Source: Corynebacterium lemuris
Lineage (GTDB): Bacteria; Actinomycetota; Actinomycetes; Mycobacteriales; Mycobacteriaceae
Assembly: GCF_024919295.1 (NCBI RefSeq)
Contig: NZ_JANWTC010000003.1
Span: 248,001-312,000, forward strand
Length of the DNA: 64,000 bases
Direction of reading: 5' to 3'
Part shown: positions 37,581-45,479 of the stretch, one piece after another
How positions within the stretch are numbered: the stretch's first letter is position 1
How the letters are laid out: each line of letters begins with the position of its first letter
The notes under the pieces: model-generated
Database searches by the model: none
The model's input: the letters and a program-made list of their open reading frames with translations, nothing else
Told to the model about the DNA's origin: nothing
Position numbers and translations under genes: made by a program

Positions 37581-40064
37581 ATGCGACGTCCCATCACCGC
37601 CACCTACCGCCTGCAGCTGCGGGGTCCACAGGCGGACCCGTCGGGACGGGCCTTCGGTTTCGCCGAGGCGGCCGCCCAGGTTCCCTATCTGCAGACCCTG
37701 GGCGTCAGCCACCTCTACCTCTCCCCCATCTTCACGGCTGACCCGACCTCCACCCACAACTATGACGTCACCGACCCCACGGAGATCAACCCGGAACTCG
37801 GCGGCATCGAGGGGCTGCGTGAACTCGCGGCCGTGGCACACGAGGCGGGCCTGGGCCTGATCATCGACATCGTGCCCAACCACCTCGGCGTGGAGAACCC
37901 GCGTCTGAACAGATGGTGGTGGGACGTGCTCAAGAACGGGCAGGACTCCGAGTACGAGCACTACTTCGACATCGACTGGCACGAGGACAACGGTGCCGGC
38001 GGCAAACTGGGCATGCCGGTGCTCGGTCAGCCGGGGGACGAGGACAAGCTCGAGTTGCGCGAGGAGGACGGCGAACTCGTCCTGGCCTACTACGAACATG
38101 TCTTCCCCGTGGCGGAGGGCACCTGCGAGGGCGTCGACGATGATGTGCTGGCCGTCTACGAACGCCAGTCCTACCGCCTGATGTACTGGCGCGACGGGGT
38201 GATCTCCTACCGGCGGTTCTTCTCCGTCAACGGCCTGGCCGGCATCCGCCAGGAGGACCCGCTGGTCTTCGAACACACCCACCGCATCGTCCGCCAGCTG
38301 ATCGCCGAGGACCTCATCGACGGTGTCCGCGTCGACCACCCCGACGGGCTGTCGGACCCCTTCGGCTACCTCAACCGGCTGCGCGAGGTCGTCGGCCCCG
38401 ACCGCTGGCTGCTGGTGGAGAAGATCCTTGAGGTCGATGAGGTCCTCGACCCCCGTCTCGCCGTCGACGGCACCACCGGATATGACGCCCTGCGGGAACT
38501 GGACGGTGTGTTCATCGCCCGGAAGGCGGAGGAGTCGATGTCCATGTTCGCACTCCAGCACTCCGGTTCCACCTGGGATGAGACAGCCGTGACTGTGGCG
38601 CAGCAGCAGCTCAAGCGGGAGGTCGCCGGTTCAGAACTGGCCGCGGAGATCCGTCGCCTGGCGCGCGCCATCCGCCGGGACAACTTCTCCACCGCCGGTT
38701 CCGCCGTCGATGAGCAGGATCTGACCACCACCATCATCGAACTGGTCGCGGCGATGCCCGTCTACCGCGCCGACTACCTCTCGCTGTCGCGCGTCACCGC
38801 CACCGTCGTCGCCGAGATGTCGCGCCGTTTCCCCTCCCGCCGCACCGCCCTCGACCTCATCGTCGCCGCCCTCAATGCCAACGGGGAGGCGAAGATCCGC
38901 TTCGCGCAGGTCTGCGGCGCCGTCATGGCCAAGGGGGTGGAGGACACCACCTTCTACCGCGCCTGCCGTCTGGTGTCGCTGCAGGAGGTGGGTGGCGCGC
39001 CGGGCCGTTTCGGTGTCTCCTCCGCGGAATTCCACCTGCTCCAGCAGGAACGTGCGCGCCTGTGGCCGAAGGCGATGACCACGCTGTCGACCCACGACAC
39101 CAAACGCGGTGAGGATGTGCGCGCCCGCATCATCGAACTGACCGAACGCCCCAGCGAGTTCTCGGAGTTCATCCACCGGGTCTTCGCCATGGTGCCGGCC
39201 CCGGATGCGGGCACCGGCTACTTCCTCATCCAGAATCTGCTGGGGGTGTGGCCGGCGGACGGGCAGATCACCGAACAGCTCAGGGAACGGTTCCGGGCGT
39301 ACACGGTCAAGGCGCTGCGGGAGGCCAGCGTGCACACCACCTGGACCGACCCCGTCGAGGCCTTCGAGACGGCCGTGCTGGACTGGGTGGAGGTGCTTTT
39401 CGACGGCCCCGTCACCTCCATCATCACCGAATTCGTCGCCCCGCTTGCCGACGCCACCACCACCATCTCCCTGGGCCGCAAGCTGCTGCAGCTGACCGGG
39501 CCGGGTGTCCCGGACGTCTACCAGGGCACCGAATTCTTCGACGACTCCCTCGTCGACCCGGACAACCGCCGTTTCGTGGACTACACCGCCCGCCACCAGA
39601 CCCTGGACATCCTCCGCGAGGGGGTGGACTGGAATGACCTGGCCGCCGAGGCGGAGTGCCAGGAGGGCACCTCGGGGGTCTACCCGCACCTGGAGCTCTA
39701 CGGCGACCGGGCGAAGCTGCACATCGTCCACGAGGGGCTGCAGGTACGCCACGACCACCCGGAATACTTCATCGGCGGCGACGTGCAGGCCGTCTTCGCG
39801 GACGGACCGGCCTACTCCCACCTCATCGGCCTGGCCCGCGGCAGTGTGAACCAGCCCGGTGAGGAGGGCATCGGCGTGATCACCCTGGCCACCCGCCGCC
39901 CGCTGCGTCTGGCGGAACGTGGGGGCTGGGCCGGCACGACCGTCACCCTGCCGCAGGGGCAGTGGCTGGACCGGCTGACGGGCCGCACCTACGAGGCAAC
40001 CGTCCCCCTGGATGAGGTCATGGATCTCTTCCCCACGGCACTGCTGGTGAGGCAGGATGTCTGA
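37581..40064 (+). CDS. treY: Maltooligosyl trehalose synthase
   Basis: TreY rearranges the reducing-end alpha-1,4 bond of maltodextrins into an alpha-1,1 trehalose bond. The 827-residue GH13 protein starts RRPITATYRLQL and has TVSHLYLSPIF-type and STHNYDVTDPTEINPELGG motifs, IIDIVPNHLGVEN, DGVRVDHPDGL (nucleophile region), and the family-specific long C-terminal domain with PGVPDVYQGTEFFD and DPDNRRFVDY. GAGGAGA precedes the ATG. It overlaps the RelS-like gene by 8 bases. Its product is cleaved by TreZ, encoded at 43625. Confidence 0.96.
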   Translation: MRRPITATYRLQLRGPQADPSGRAFGFAEAAAQVPYLQTLGVSHLYLSPIFTADPTSTHNYDVTDPTEINPELGGIEGLRELAAVAHEAGLGLIIDIVPNHLGVENPRLNRWWWDVLKNGQDSEYEHYFDIDWHEDNGAGGKLGMPVLGQPGDEDKLELREEDGELVLAYYEHVFPVAEGTCEGVDDDVLAVYERQSYRLMYWRDGVISYRRFFSVNGLAGIRQEDPLVFEHTHRIVRQLIAEDLIDGVRVDHPDGLSDPFGYLNRLREVVGPDRWLLVEKILEVDEVLDPRLAVDGTTGYDALRELDGVFIARKAEESMSMFALQHSGSTWDETAVTVAQQQLKREVAGSELAAEIRRLARAIRRDNFSTAGSAVDEQDLTTTIIELVAAMPVYRADYLSLSRVTATVVAEMSRRFPSRRTALDLIVAALNANGEAKIRFAQVCGAVMAKGVEDTTFYRACRLVSLQEVGGAPGRFGVSSAEFHLLQQERARLWPKAMTTLSTHDTKRGEDVRARIIELTERPSEFSEFIHRVFAMVPAPDAGTGYFLIQNLLGVWPADGQITEQLRERFRAYTVKALREASVHTTWTDPVEAFETAVLDWVEVLFDGPVTSIITEFVAPLADATTTISLGRKLLQLTGPGVPDVYQGTEFFDDSLVDPDNRRFVDYTARHQTLDILREGVDWNDLAAEAECQEGTSGVYPHLELYGDRAKLHIVHEGLQVRHDHPEYFIGGDVQAVFADGPAYSHLIGLARGSVNQPGEEGIGVITLATRRPLRLAERGGWAGTTVTLPQGQWLDRLTGRTYEATVPLDEVMDLFPTALLVRQDV

Positions 40065-41067
40065 CCGGATGGCCCAGCTGGGCAGCCGCTACCACGAGTG
40101 GGTGCGCGCCCACCCGGATGCCGGGGAGGATTTCGGGGCGGCGGTCGAGGACCTGCTGGCCGATGCCGGTGTCACCTATGACCGGGTGATCGCCCGGGTG
40201 AAGGACTGGCCCTCCATGAAGGCGAAGGCCTATAAGCGCAGGGCTGACGGCAGCTGGATGTACCCGGAGCCGTGGGAGGACATCCACGATCTGATCGGCG
40301 TGCGCGTGACCGTCTTCCACTCCACGGAGATCCCCGTGGCCATCGGCGCGCTGCAGCAGTCCTTCCTCGTGGATCGTTCGGTGGACAAGACCGCGGAGAC
40401 GCGCATCTCCGGTGGCTTCGGTTACGGTTCCCACCACCTCATCCTCACCGTCGACGAGAGTTCCGCCGACCTTGATGAGCTCGCCGCCTACCCGGGTGTG
40501 AGTTTCGAGGTGCAGGTGCGCACGGTGCTGCAGCACGCGTGGGCGGAGTTTGAGCACGATATCCGTTATAAGCGGGGACGGGATCCGGTGGACCCGCGGG
40601 TGGACCGGGCCTTCACCCTGGCGGCGGGCCTGATCGAGCTGGCGGACCAGCAGTTCGACCAGATCGCGGTGCTGCAGTACACCGATGACGCCGCCGGCGA
40701 TGATGTCGAACTGACCGCGGAGACCCTGCCGGGCATCCTGACGATGCTGCTGGGCAACCGTTTCCCGGGTTCGCGTTCGGAGAATTACCGCTTCCTCATG
40801 GAGATCCTCGCCGCCGACGGCATCACCACCGTCGCGGAACTGGCGGCGTTGCTCGACGACGTGGACATCGAGGCGGTGCGCGGGGCCATGCGCTACCGGT
40901 TCCACCCCGGCCAGATCCGGCTCATCGATGATCTGCTGCTGCGCCGTTACGGTCGGGCACACGTCGACCGCACCAGCAAGATCGGTCAGCGACCCCAGTT
41001 GCGGCCCGCGCAGCTGGCCCGCCGACTGGAAATGATGCGCACCGCGCGGATCAAGCGCGAAGATTGA
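40057..41067 (+). CDS. relS: Small alarmone synthetase (RelS-like, RelA/SpoT synthetase domain)
   Basis: The 336-residue protein carries a stand-alone (p)ppGpp synthetase domain (about residues 30-195) without the hydrolase, TGS or ACT domains. Motifs include VKDWPSMKAKAYKR (ATP/GTP binding), IHDLIGVRVTVF, GGFGYGSHHLIL and the catalytic EVQVRTVLQHAWAEFEHDIRYK region. The remaining ~140 residues are helical. C. glutamicum has a comparable protein, RelS, encoded next to treY. Its ATG lies inside the treY 3' end (8-base overlap), so synthesis is coupled to TreY. Physiological activity is inferred from intact motifs. Confidence 0.82.
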   Translation: MSDRMAQLGSRYHEWVRAHPDAGEDFGAAVEDLLADAGVTYDRVIARVKDWPSMKAKAYKRRADGSWMYPEPWEDIHDLIGVRVTVFHSTEIPVAIGALQQSFLVDRSVDKTAETRISGGFGYGSHHLILTVDESSADLDELAAYPGVSFEVQVRTVLQHAWAEFEHDIRYKRGRDPVDPRVDRAFTLAAGLIELADQQFDQIAVLQYTDDAAGDDVELTAETLPGILTMLLGNRFPGSRSENYRFLMEILAADGITTVAELAALLDDVDIEAVRGAMRYRFHPGQIRLIDDLLLRRYGRAHVDRTSKIGQRPQLRPAQLARRLEMMRTARIKRED

Positions 41068-41127
41068 TCCGGCACCCATTAGCATGGAGCGGGTCAACAC
41101 CAATTGCCCAATAAGGAGCACTGTCCC

Positions 41128-41262
41128 ATGAACCTGGTTTCGTCCATCCGCGAAGATTTCCCCGAGGCGGCAGACTTCCTGCATGTGTGGGCACTGTCCA
41201 TCGCGGATTTCTTCCGCCCGATGGGCATTGACTTCCCGCCGGCAGGCTGGGGTCTCTGGTAG
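41128..41262 (+). CDS. Small ORF of 44 residues, unknown
   Basis: A 44-codon frame starts at ATG 41128, 9 bases after a strong AAGGAG, and ends TAG. The peptide is MNLVSSIREDFPEAADF followed by an amphipathic, aromatic-rich stretch (ALSIADFFRPMGIDF) and ends PAGWGLW. It has no classical signal peptide. Length and aromatic end recall the short corynebacterial outer-membrane porin peptides only in size; sequence does not match those I remember. The strong ribosome site and lack of overlap with other genes suggest it is translated. Confidence 0.5.
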   Translation: MNLVSSIREDFPEAADFLHVWALSIADFFRPMGIDFPPAGWGLW

Positions 41263-41278
41263 TAGCCCCACCGGGTTT

Positions 41279-41298
41279 GTTGACATATCATCGTCAAC
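41279..41298 (+). promoter_or_regulatory. Inverted repeat over the -10 region of the flavin monooxygenase gene
   Basis: GTTGAC (41279-41284) and GTCAAC (41293-41298) form a perfect 6-bp inverted repeat with an 8-base spacer that contains the -10-like TATCAT (41286-41291). The ATG follows directly at 41299, so the gene is probably leaderless and controlled by a repressor binding here. Confidence 0.5.
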
Positions 41299-42324
41299 AT
41301 GAACAGACCCATCTCCTTCGGCCTCGACACCTTCGGCGACGTCACCGTCACTCTTGACGGCACCCCGGTCCCCCACGACCAGGTACTACGTGACATCGTC
41401 GCGGAAGGCGTCGAGGCCGACCGCGTCGGCGTGGACGTCTTCGGCATCGGTGAACACCACCGCCCCGACTACGCTGTCTCCGCCCCCGACGTGGTCCTCA
41501 CCGCCATCGCCGCCCGCACGGAGCGCATCCGTCTCACAACTTCCGTCATCGTCTTATCCTCCGACGACCCGGTGCGGATCTTCGAGCGTTTCTCCACCCT
41601 CCAGGCCATCTCCTCGGGCCGTGCCGAGATGACCCTGGGACGCGGCTCCTTCATCGAGTCCTTCCCGCTCTTCGGCTACGACCTCTGCGACTACGAGCGC
41701 CTCTTCGAGGAGAAGCTCGAGCTCATGCGCGTACTTCTCGACGCCGACGCCTCCCGCACCCCCATCCCCTGGGACCGCGCGCCGGAGCACATCTACCCGC
41801 CCACGGCCACCCCGCTGCAGGCCTGGGTCGCCGTCGGCGGCTCCCCCGAGTCCGTCATCCGGGCCGCCCGCCACCGCATGCCCCTCATGCTGGCCGTCAT
41901 CGGCGGCGCCGCCCGCCGCTTCCGCCCCTTCGTCGACCTCTACCACCGGGCCAACGAGGAATTCGGCCAGCCGCAGGCCCCCATCGGTGTGCACTCCCCC
42001 GGTCTGATCGCCGACACCGACGCCGAGGCCCAGGAACGCCTCTACGAGCACTGGTACGTCGGGCAGCGCCGGGTGGGCGCCGAACGCGGTTGGCCGACCC
42101 CGACCCTGGAACAGTTCACCCGGGAGATCACCCACGGCGCGCTCTACGTCGGTTCCCCCGCGACGGTGGCGGCGAAGATCGCCGACACGGTCCAGGCCCT
42201 CGACCTGGACCGTTTCACCCTGAAATACGCCAACGGACCCGTCCCGCACGAGCACAACATGGACACCATCCGCCTCTACGGCGAGGAGGTCATCCCGCGG
42301 GTACGGGAGTTGCTTTCTCAGTAA
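41299..42324 (+). CDS. LLM-class flavin-dependent oxidoreductase
   Basis: The 341-residue protein is a bacterial luciferase-like monooxygenase: SFGLDTFGDVT at the N-terminus, GVDVFGIGEHHRPDYAVSAPDVVLTAIAARTERIRL, and the flavin-binding GRAEMTLGRGSF. The family oxidises diverse substrates with reduced flavin supplied by a partner reductase; the substrate is unknown. No Shine-Dalgarno is present and the inverted repeat abuts the ATG. The last 7 bases overlap the convergent S4-domain gene. Confidence 0.88.
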   Translation: MNRPISFGLDTFGDVTVTLDGTPVPHDQVLRDIVAEGVEADRVGVDVFGIGEHHRPDYAVSAPDVVLTAIAARTERIRLTTSVIVLSSDDPVRIFERFSTLQAISSGRAEMTLGRGSFIESFPLFGYDLCDYERLFEEKLELMRVLLDADASRTPIPWDRAPEHIYPPTATPLQAWVAVGGSPESVIRAARHRMPLMLAVIGGAARRFRPFVDLYHRANEEFGQPQAPIGVHSPGLIADTDAEAQERLYEHWYVGQRRVGAERGWPTPTLEQFTREITHGALYVGSPATVAAKIADTVQALDLDRFTLKYANGPVPHEHNMDTIRLYGEEVIPRVRELLSQ

Positions 42325-42692
42325 CTGTCGTAGCCGCGCAGCCGGTCGAGTTCGCGCCGTTCGCGCTTCGTCGGGCGGCCGGCCCCGCGGTCACGCCTGG
42401 GCAGGGAAGCCAGGACCTCCTTCGGCGGGGGCGGCGGGGAATGGTCGATGTAGCAGGTGCGGGCGACCGGCGCCCCGACGCGCTTACGCACGGTGCCGGT
42501 GACCTCCAGGTCCAGCTCCCGGTGGCTGATCCACACGCGGACCCGGTCGCCGGGCACGACCTGCTGGGCGGGCTTGACGGCGTGGCCGTTGAGCTTCACG
42601 TGCCCGGCGCGGACGGCGGTGGCGGCGTCGGAACGCGTCTTGAAGATGCGCACCGCCCACACCCACACGTCAATACGGACTGCCTCACTCAT
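42318..42692 (-). CDS. S4-domain RNA-binding protein (Hsp15/HslR-like)
   Basis: The 124-residue protein has an N-terminal S4 domain (about residues 5-60) with RIDVWVWAVRIFKTRSDAATAVRAGHVKLNG, then a basic tail with PPPPPKEVLASLPRRDRGAGRPTKRERREL. This is the Hsp15/HslR layout; in E. coli that protein binds stalled 50S subunits carrying peptidyl-tRNA. The role here is inferred by family. It ends in a 7-base overlap with the flavin monooxygenase gene. Confidence 0.88.
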   Translation of the reverse strand: MSEAVRIDVWVWAVRIFKTRSDAATAVRAGHVKLNGHAVKPAQQVVPGDRVRVWISHRELDLEVTGTVRKRVGAPVARTCYIDHSPPPPPKEVLASLPRRDRGAGRPTKRERRELDRLRGYDSY

Positions 42693-42700
42693 CCGTGTGC

Positions 42701-42934
42701 CTAGCGGTTGTCCCTGTGGTTGACGATCTTCTGGATCTTGTTCCAGTTGTAGAACCCGCCCACCACTGCGACGACGAGGCCGAGGATGATCCAGGTCCAG
42801 CTGGTGAACAGCAGGCCGAGTGCGAGACCACCGACGACACCACCGCCGACGCTGAGGACGGCGTTGCGGGAGTACCGGCGCACGGACTGTTTGCGCTGTT
42901 CGATCGGGTTGTTCGGGCGACGTTGCATGGTCAT
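42701..42934 (-). CDS. Small membrane protein, two helices
   Basis: This 77-residue protein has a basic N-terminus (QRRPNNPIEQRKQSVRRYSR), a Gly-rich hydrophobic helix (about residues 25-43), a second helix (46-63) and a short charged tail. The ATG at 42934 is 8 bases after AGGA; an ATG at 42943 is also in frame but has no room for a ribosome site. It lies directly after yigZ and is probably co-transcribed. Function unknown. Confidence 0.65.
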   Translation of the reverse strand: MTMQRRPNNPIEQRKQSVRRYSRNAVLSVGGGVVGGLALGLLFTSWTWIILGLVVAVVGGFYNWNKIQKIVNHRDNR

Positions 42935-42944
42935 GGGGTCCATC

Positions 42945-43583
42945 CTAGTACTCGATCCATGCGGTCCCCGCCTCAGCGGGGATGACCGCCCCAGCGGTCA
43001 GCGCAGCCAGCGTCGACTCCAGTTCCCCCCGCCCGCCCGGAGCCACGGCAAGGGTGTAGGTCACGGCCGCCCCGTAGTCGGTGTCGGTGACGGATACCCC
43101 GCGGGCACGCAGGTCGGATTCCAGGCGCCCGGCGTCGGCGTGCGGCACCTCGATACGGTAAAGCTCCCGGATCGCGCGGGTCACCCGGTCGACCGCAGGC
43201 ATGAGGTCGCCGACGGACTGGGAGTAGGCGTGCACCAGGCCGCCGGCGCCGAGCTTGATGCCGCCGAACCAGCGGACGACGACCACGGTGACGTCGAGAA
43301 GCCCGGAGCCCTTGAGCATGTCGAGCATCGGTTTGCCGGCGGTGCCGGAGGGCTCGCCGTCATCGGAGGAACGCTCCACCGGGTTCGAACCCTCGACGTG
43401 GATGAGGTAGGCGCTGCAGTGGTGGCGCGCATCCGGGTACTGTGCCCGGATCTCATGGATGAAATCCCGGGCGGCCTCATCGCTCGGGGTGCGGCGGGCC
43501 AGGGAGAGGAAGCGGGACCTTTTGACCTCCCATTCGTGCGTCCACGTCTGATCGGCGGCGGGCAACTGGTAGGTCGTGAGCAT
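42945..43583 (-). CDS. yigZ: YigZ/IMPACT family protein
   Basis: The 212-residue protein has the UPF0029 (IMPACT) N-terminal domain with KRSRFLSLARRT, HHCSAYLI, SSDDGEPSGTAGKPMLDML and VVVVRWFGGIKLGAGGLVHAY, plus a C-terminal DUF1949 domain. YigZ proteins are conserved and may bind nucleic acids or ribosomal factors. I chose the ATG at 43583, 8 bases after TAATAT, as a leaderless start; a GTG two codons upstream is in frame. It is divergent from treZ with 41 bases between starts. Confidence 0.9.
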   Translation of the reverse strand: MLTTYQLPAADQTWTHEWEVKRSRFLSLARRTPSDEAARDFIHEIRAQYPDARHHCSAYLIHVEGSNPVERSSDDGEPSGTAGKPMLDMLKGSGLLDVTVVVVRWFGGIKLGAGGLVHAYSQSVGDLMPAVDRVTRAIRELYRIEVPHADAGRLESDLRARGVSVTDTDYGAAVTYTLAVAPGGRGELESTLAALTAGAVIPAEAGTAWIEY

Positions 43584-43591
43584 GAGCACTG

Positions 43592-43617
43592 ATATTAGCC
43601 GCCTGTTTGATTAGCCT
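43592..43617. promoter_or_regulatory. Divergent leaderless promoters of yigZ and treZ
   Basis: Minus-strand TAATAT (43592-43597) lies 8 bases before the yigZ ATG; plus-strand TAGCCT (43612-43617) lies 7 bases before the treZ ATG. The two promoters share a 41-base gap and would compete for RNA polymerase. Confidence 0.5.
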
Positions 43618-43624
43618 GGGGCGC

Positions 43625-45355
43625 ATGACTGCTCATGAACCCTTCTCCGTGTGGGCGCCCAACGCCCGCGACGTCCGACTCCGCCTCGACGGGGAGGTGC
43701 TGCCCATGCGCGCCACCCAGGGTGACTGGTGGTTCGCCGACCGGGTGGCCGAGCCCGGCATGCGCTACGGCTTCGAGCTCTTCGACGGCCGCGACTGGTC
43801 CAAGACCCTGCCCGACCCGCGCAGCACCGCCCAGCCCGACGGCGTCCACGGCCTCAGCGAGGTCACCGACCCGGAATACGCATGGACCGCCGAGAACTGG
43901 ACCGGCCGCTCCCTGGCGGGCCAGGTCATCTACGAGCTCCACGTGGGCACCTTCAGCCCGGAGGGCACCTTTGCCGGGGTCATCGGCAAGCTCGACTACC
44001 TGCGTGAGCTGGGAGTCACCGCCATTGAGCTCATGCCCGTCCAACCCTTCGGCGGCGACCGCAACTGGGGCTACGACGGCGTCGAGTGGCATGCCGTCCA
44101 TGCCGGTTACGGCGGGCCGGAAGGCCTGAAACAGCTTGTCGACGCCGCCCACGCCAAAGGCCTCGGCGTCATCCTCGACGTCGTGTACAACCACTTCGGC
44201 CCCGACGGCAACTACAACGGCATGTTCGGCCCCTACACCTCCGGCGGGTCCACCGGCTGGGGGGATGTGGTCAACATCTCCGGCCACGACTCCGACGAGG
44301 TACGCGCCTACATCCTCGACGCCGTCCGCCTGTGGCTTGACGAGTACCGCATCGACGGTCTGCGCCTGGACGCCGTCCACTCCCTCGACGACACCGGCGC
44401 GTACTCCCTGCTCGAGCAGATGCAGTCCATCGCCGACGACATCGCGGCACGCACTGGTGTCCCCCGCTACCTCATCGCCGAATCCGACCTCAACGACCCG
44501 CGCGTGATCACCGGGACCGACGGCGGCGGTTACGGACTGGCCGGCCAGTGGGTCGACGACATCCACCACGCCCTGCACACCATCGTCTCCGGCGAGAACC
44601 ACGCCTACTACGAGGACTTCGGCTCACTCGACGCCCTGGCCAAGACCCTGCGCGGCGGCTACTACTTCGACGGCACGTACTCCTCCTACCGTGGACGCGC
44701 CCACGGCCGGCCGATCAACACCGCCGCCATCCCCGCCCACCGCCTGGTCACCTACACCACCACCCACGACCAGACCGGCAACCGGGCCGGCGGCGACCGG
44801 CCGTCGATGAGCCTCACGCCCGCCCAGCAGGTGCTCAAGGCCGCGGTCATCTACTCCTCCCCCTTCACCCCCATGCTGTTCATGGGTGAGGAATTCGGTG
44901 CGCAGACCCCCTTCGCCTTCTTCTGCTCCCATACCGACGCCGAACTCAACCGCCTGACCTCCGAGGGGCGCAAACGGGAATTCGCCCGCTCCGGTTGGGA
45001 TGACTCCGAGGTGCCGGACCCCGCCGACCCGGCCACTTTCGAGGCCTCGAAACTGGACTGGGACTTCACCGACGAACAGCAGGAGATCCACGCCGCCTAC
45101 CGGAAGCTGCTGCACCTGCGCCGCGAACTGGGTCTGGCCCGCCCCGACCTGTCGAAGCTGCTCGTGGAAACCGGCACCGAGGAGGACAAGTGGCTGGCGA
45201 TGGGACATGAGGACGTCATGCTCGTGGCCAACCTCTCCGACCGTCCGGTGGTGGCGCCGTTCGGCGGCGAGCTGATCTGGTCCTTCACCCAACCGGCGGT
45301 GGAACCGGACCGGACCGAGCTGGGTGCGTGGGAGTTCGCGCTGATCCGGCGGTAG
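43625..45355 (+). CDS. treZ: Maltooligosyltrehalose trehalohydrolase
   Basis: TreZ releases trehalose from the maltooligosyltrehalose made by TreY. The 576-residue protein has an N-terminal beta-sandwich (FSVWAPNARDVRLRLDG), and a GH13 barrel with VILDVVYNHFGPDG, IDGLRLDAVHSL (nucleophile Asp), YLIAESDLNDPR (acid/base Glu) and TTHDQTGNR. I chose the ATG at 43625 because a -10 box is 7 bases upstream. treY is 3.5 kb away, so the pathway is split into two units. Confidence 0.96.
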   Translation: MTAHEPFSVWAPNARDVRLRLDGEVLPMRATQGDWWFADRVAEPGMRYGFELFDGRDWSKTLPDPRSTAQPDGVHGLSEVTDPEYAWTAENWTGRSLAGQVIYELHVGTFSPEGTFAGVIGKLDYLRELGVTAIELMPVQPFGGDRNWGYDGVEWHAVHAGYGGPEGLKQLVDAAHAKGLGVILDVVYNHFGPDGNYNGMFGPYTSGGSTGWGDVVNISGHDSDEVRAYILDAVRLWLDEYRIDGLRLDAVHSLDDTGAYSLLEQMQSIADDIAARTGVPRYLIAESDLNDPRVITGTDGGGYGLAGQWVDDIHHALHTIVSGENHAYYEDFGSLDALAKTLRGGYYFDGTYSSYRGRAHGRPINTAAIPAHRLVTYTTTHDQTGNRAGGDRPSMSLTPAQQVLKAAVIYSSPFTPMLFMGEEFGAQTPFAFFCSHTDAELNRLTSEGRKREFARSGWDDSEVPDPADPATFEASKLDWDFTDEQQEIHAAYRKLLHLRRELGLARPDLSKLLVETGTEEDKWLAMGHEDVMLVANLSDRPVVAPFGGELIWSFTQPAVEPDRTELGAWEFALIRR

Positions 45356-45360
45356 AGGCG

Positions 45361-45377
45361 CAGTGGCGCGCCCACTG
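45361..45377 (+). terminator. Short hairpin after treZ
   Basis: CAGTGG and CCACTG form a 6-bp stem with loop CGCGC six bases after the treZ stop. There is no T-run, so termination activity is uncertain. The rest of the gap to ilvA (45378-45479) shows nothing recognisable. Confidence 0.35.
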
Positions 45378-45479
45378 GATGCGCAACATCTGACACCACC
45401 GGAACCAGCGAACAGCGACGATGCGCGCTGATGCCACCCAGGGCTGTCAGTTATTGCGCACCGGTCGAGCAGTACCGCC

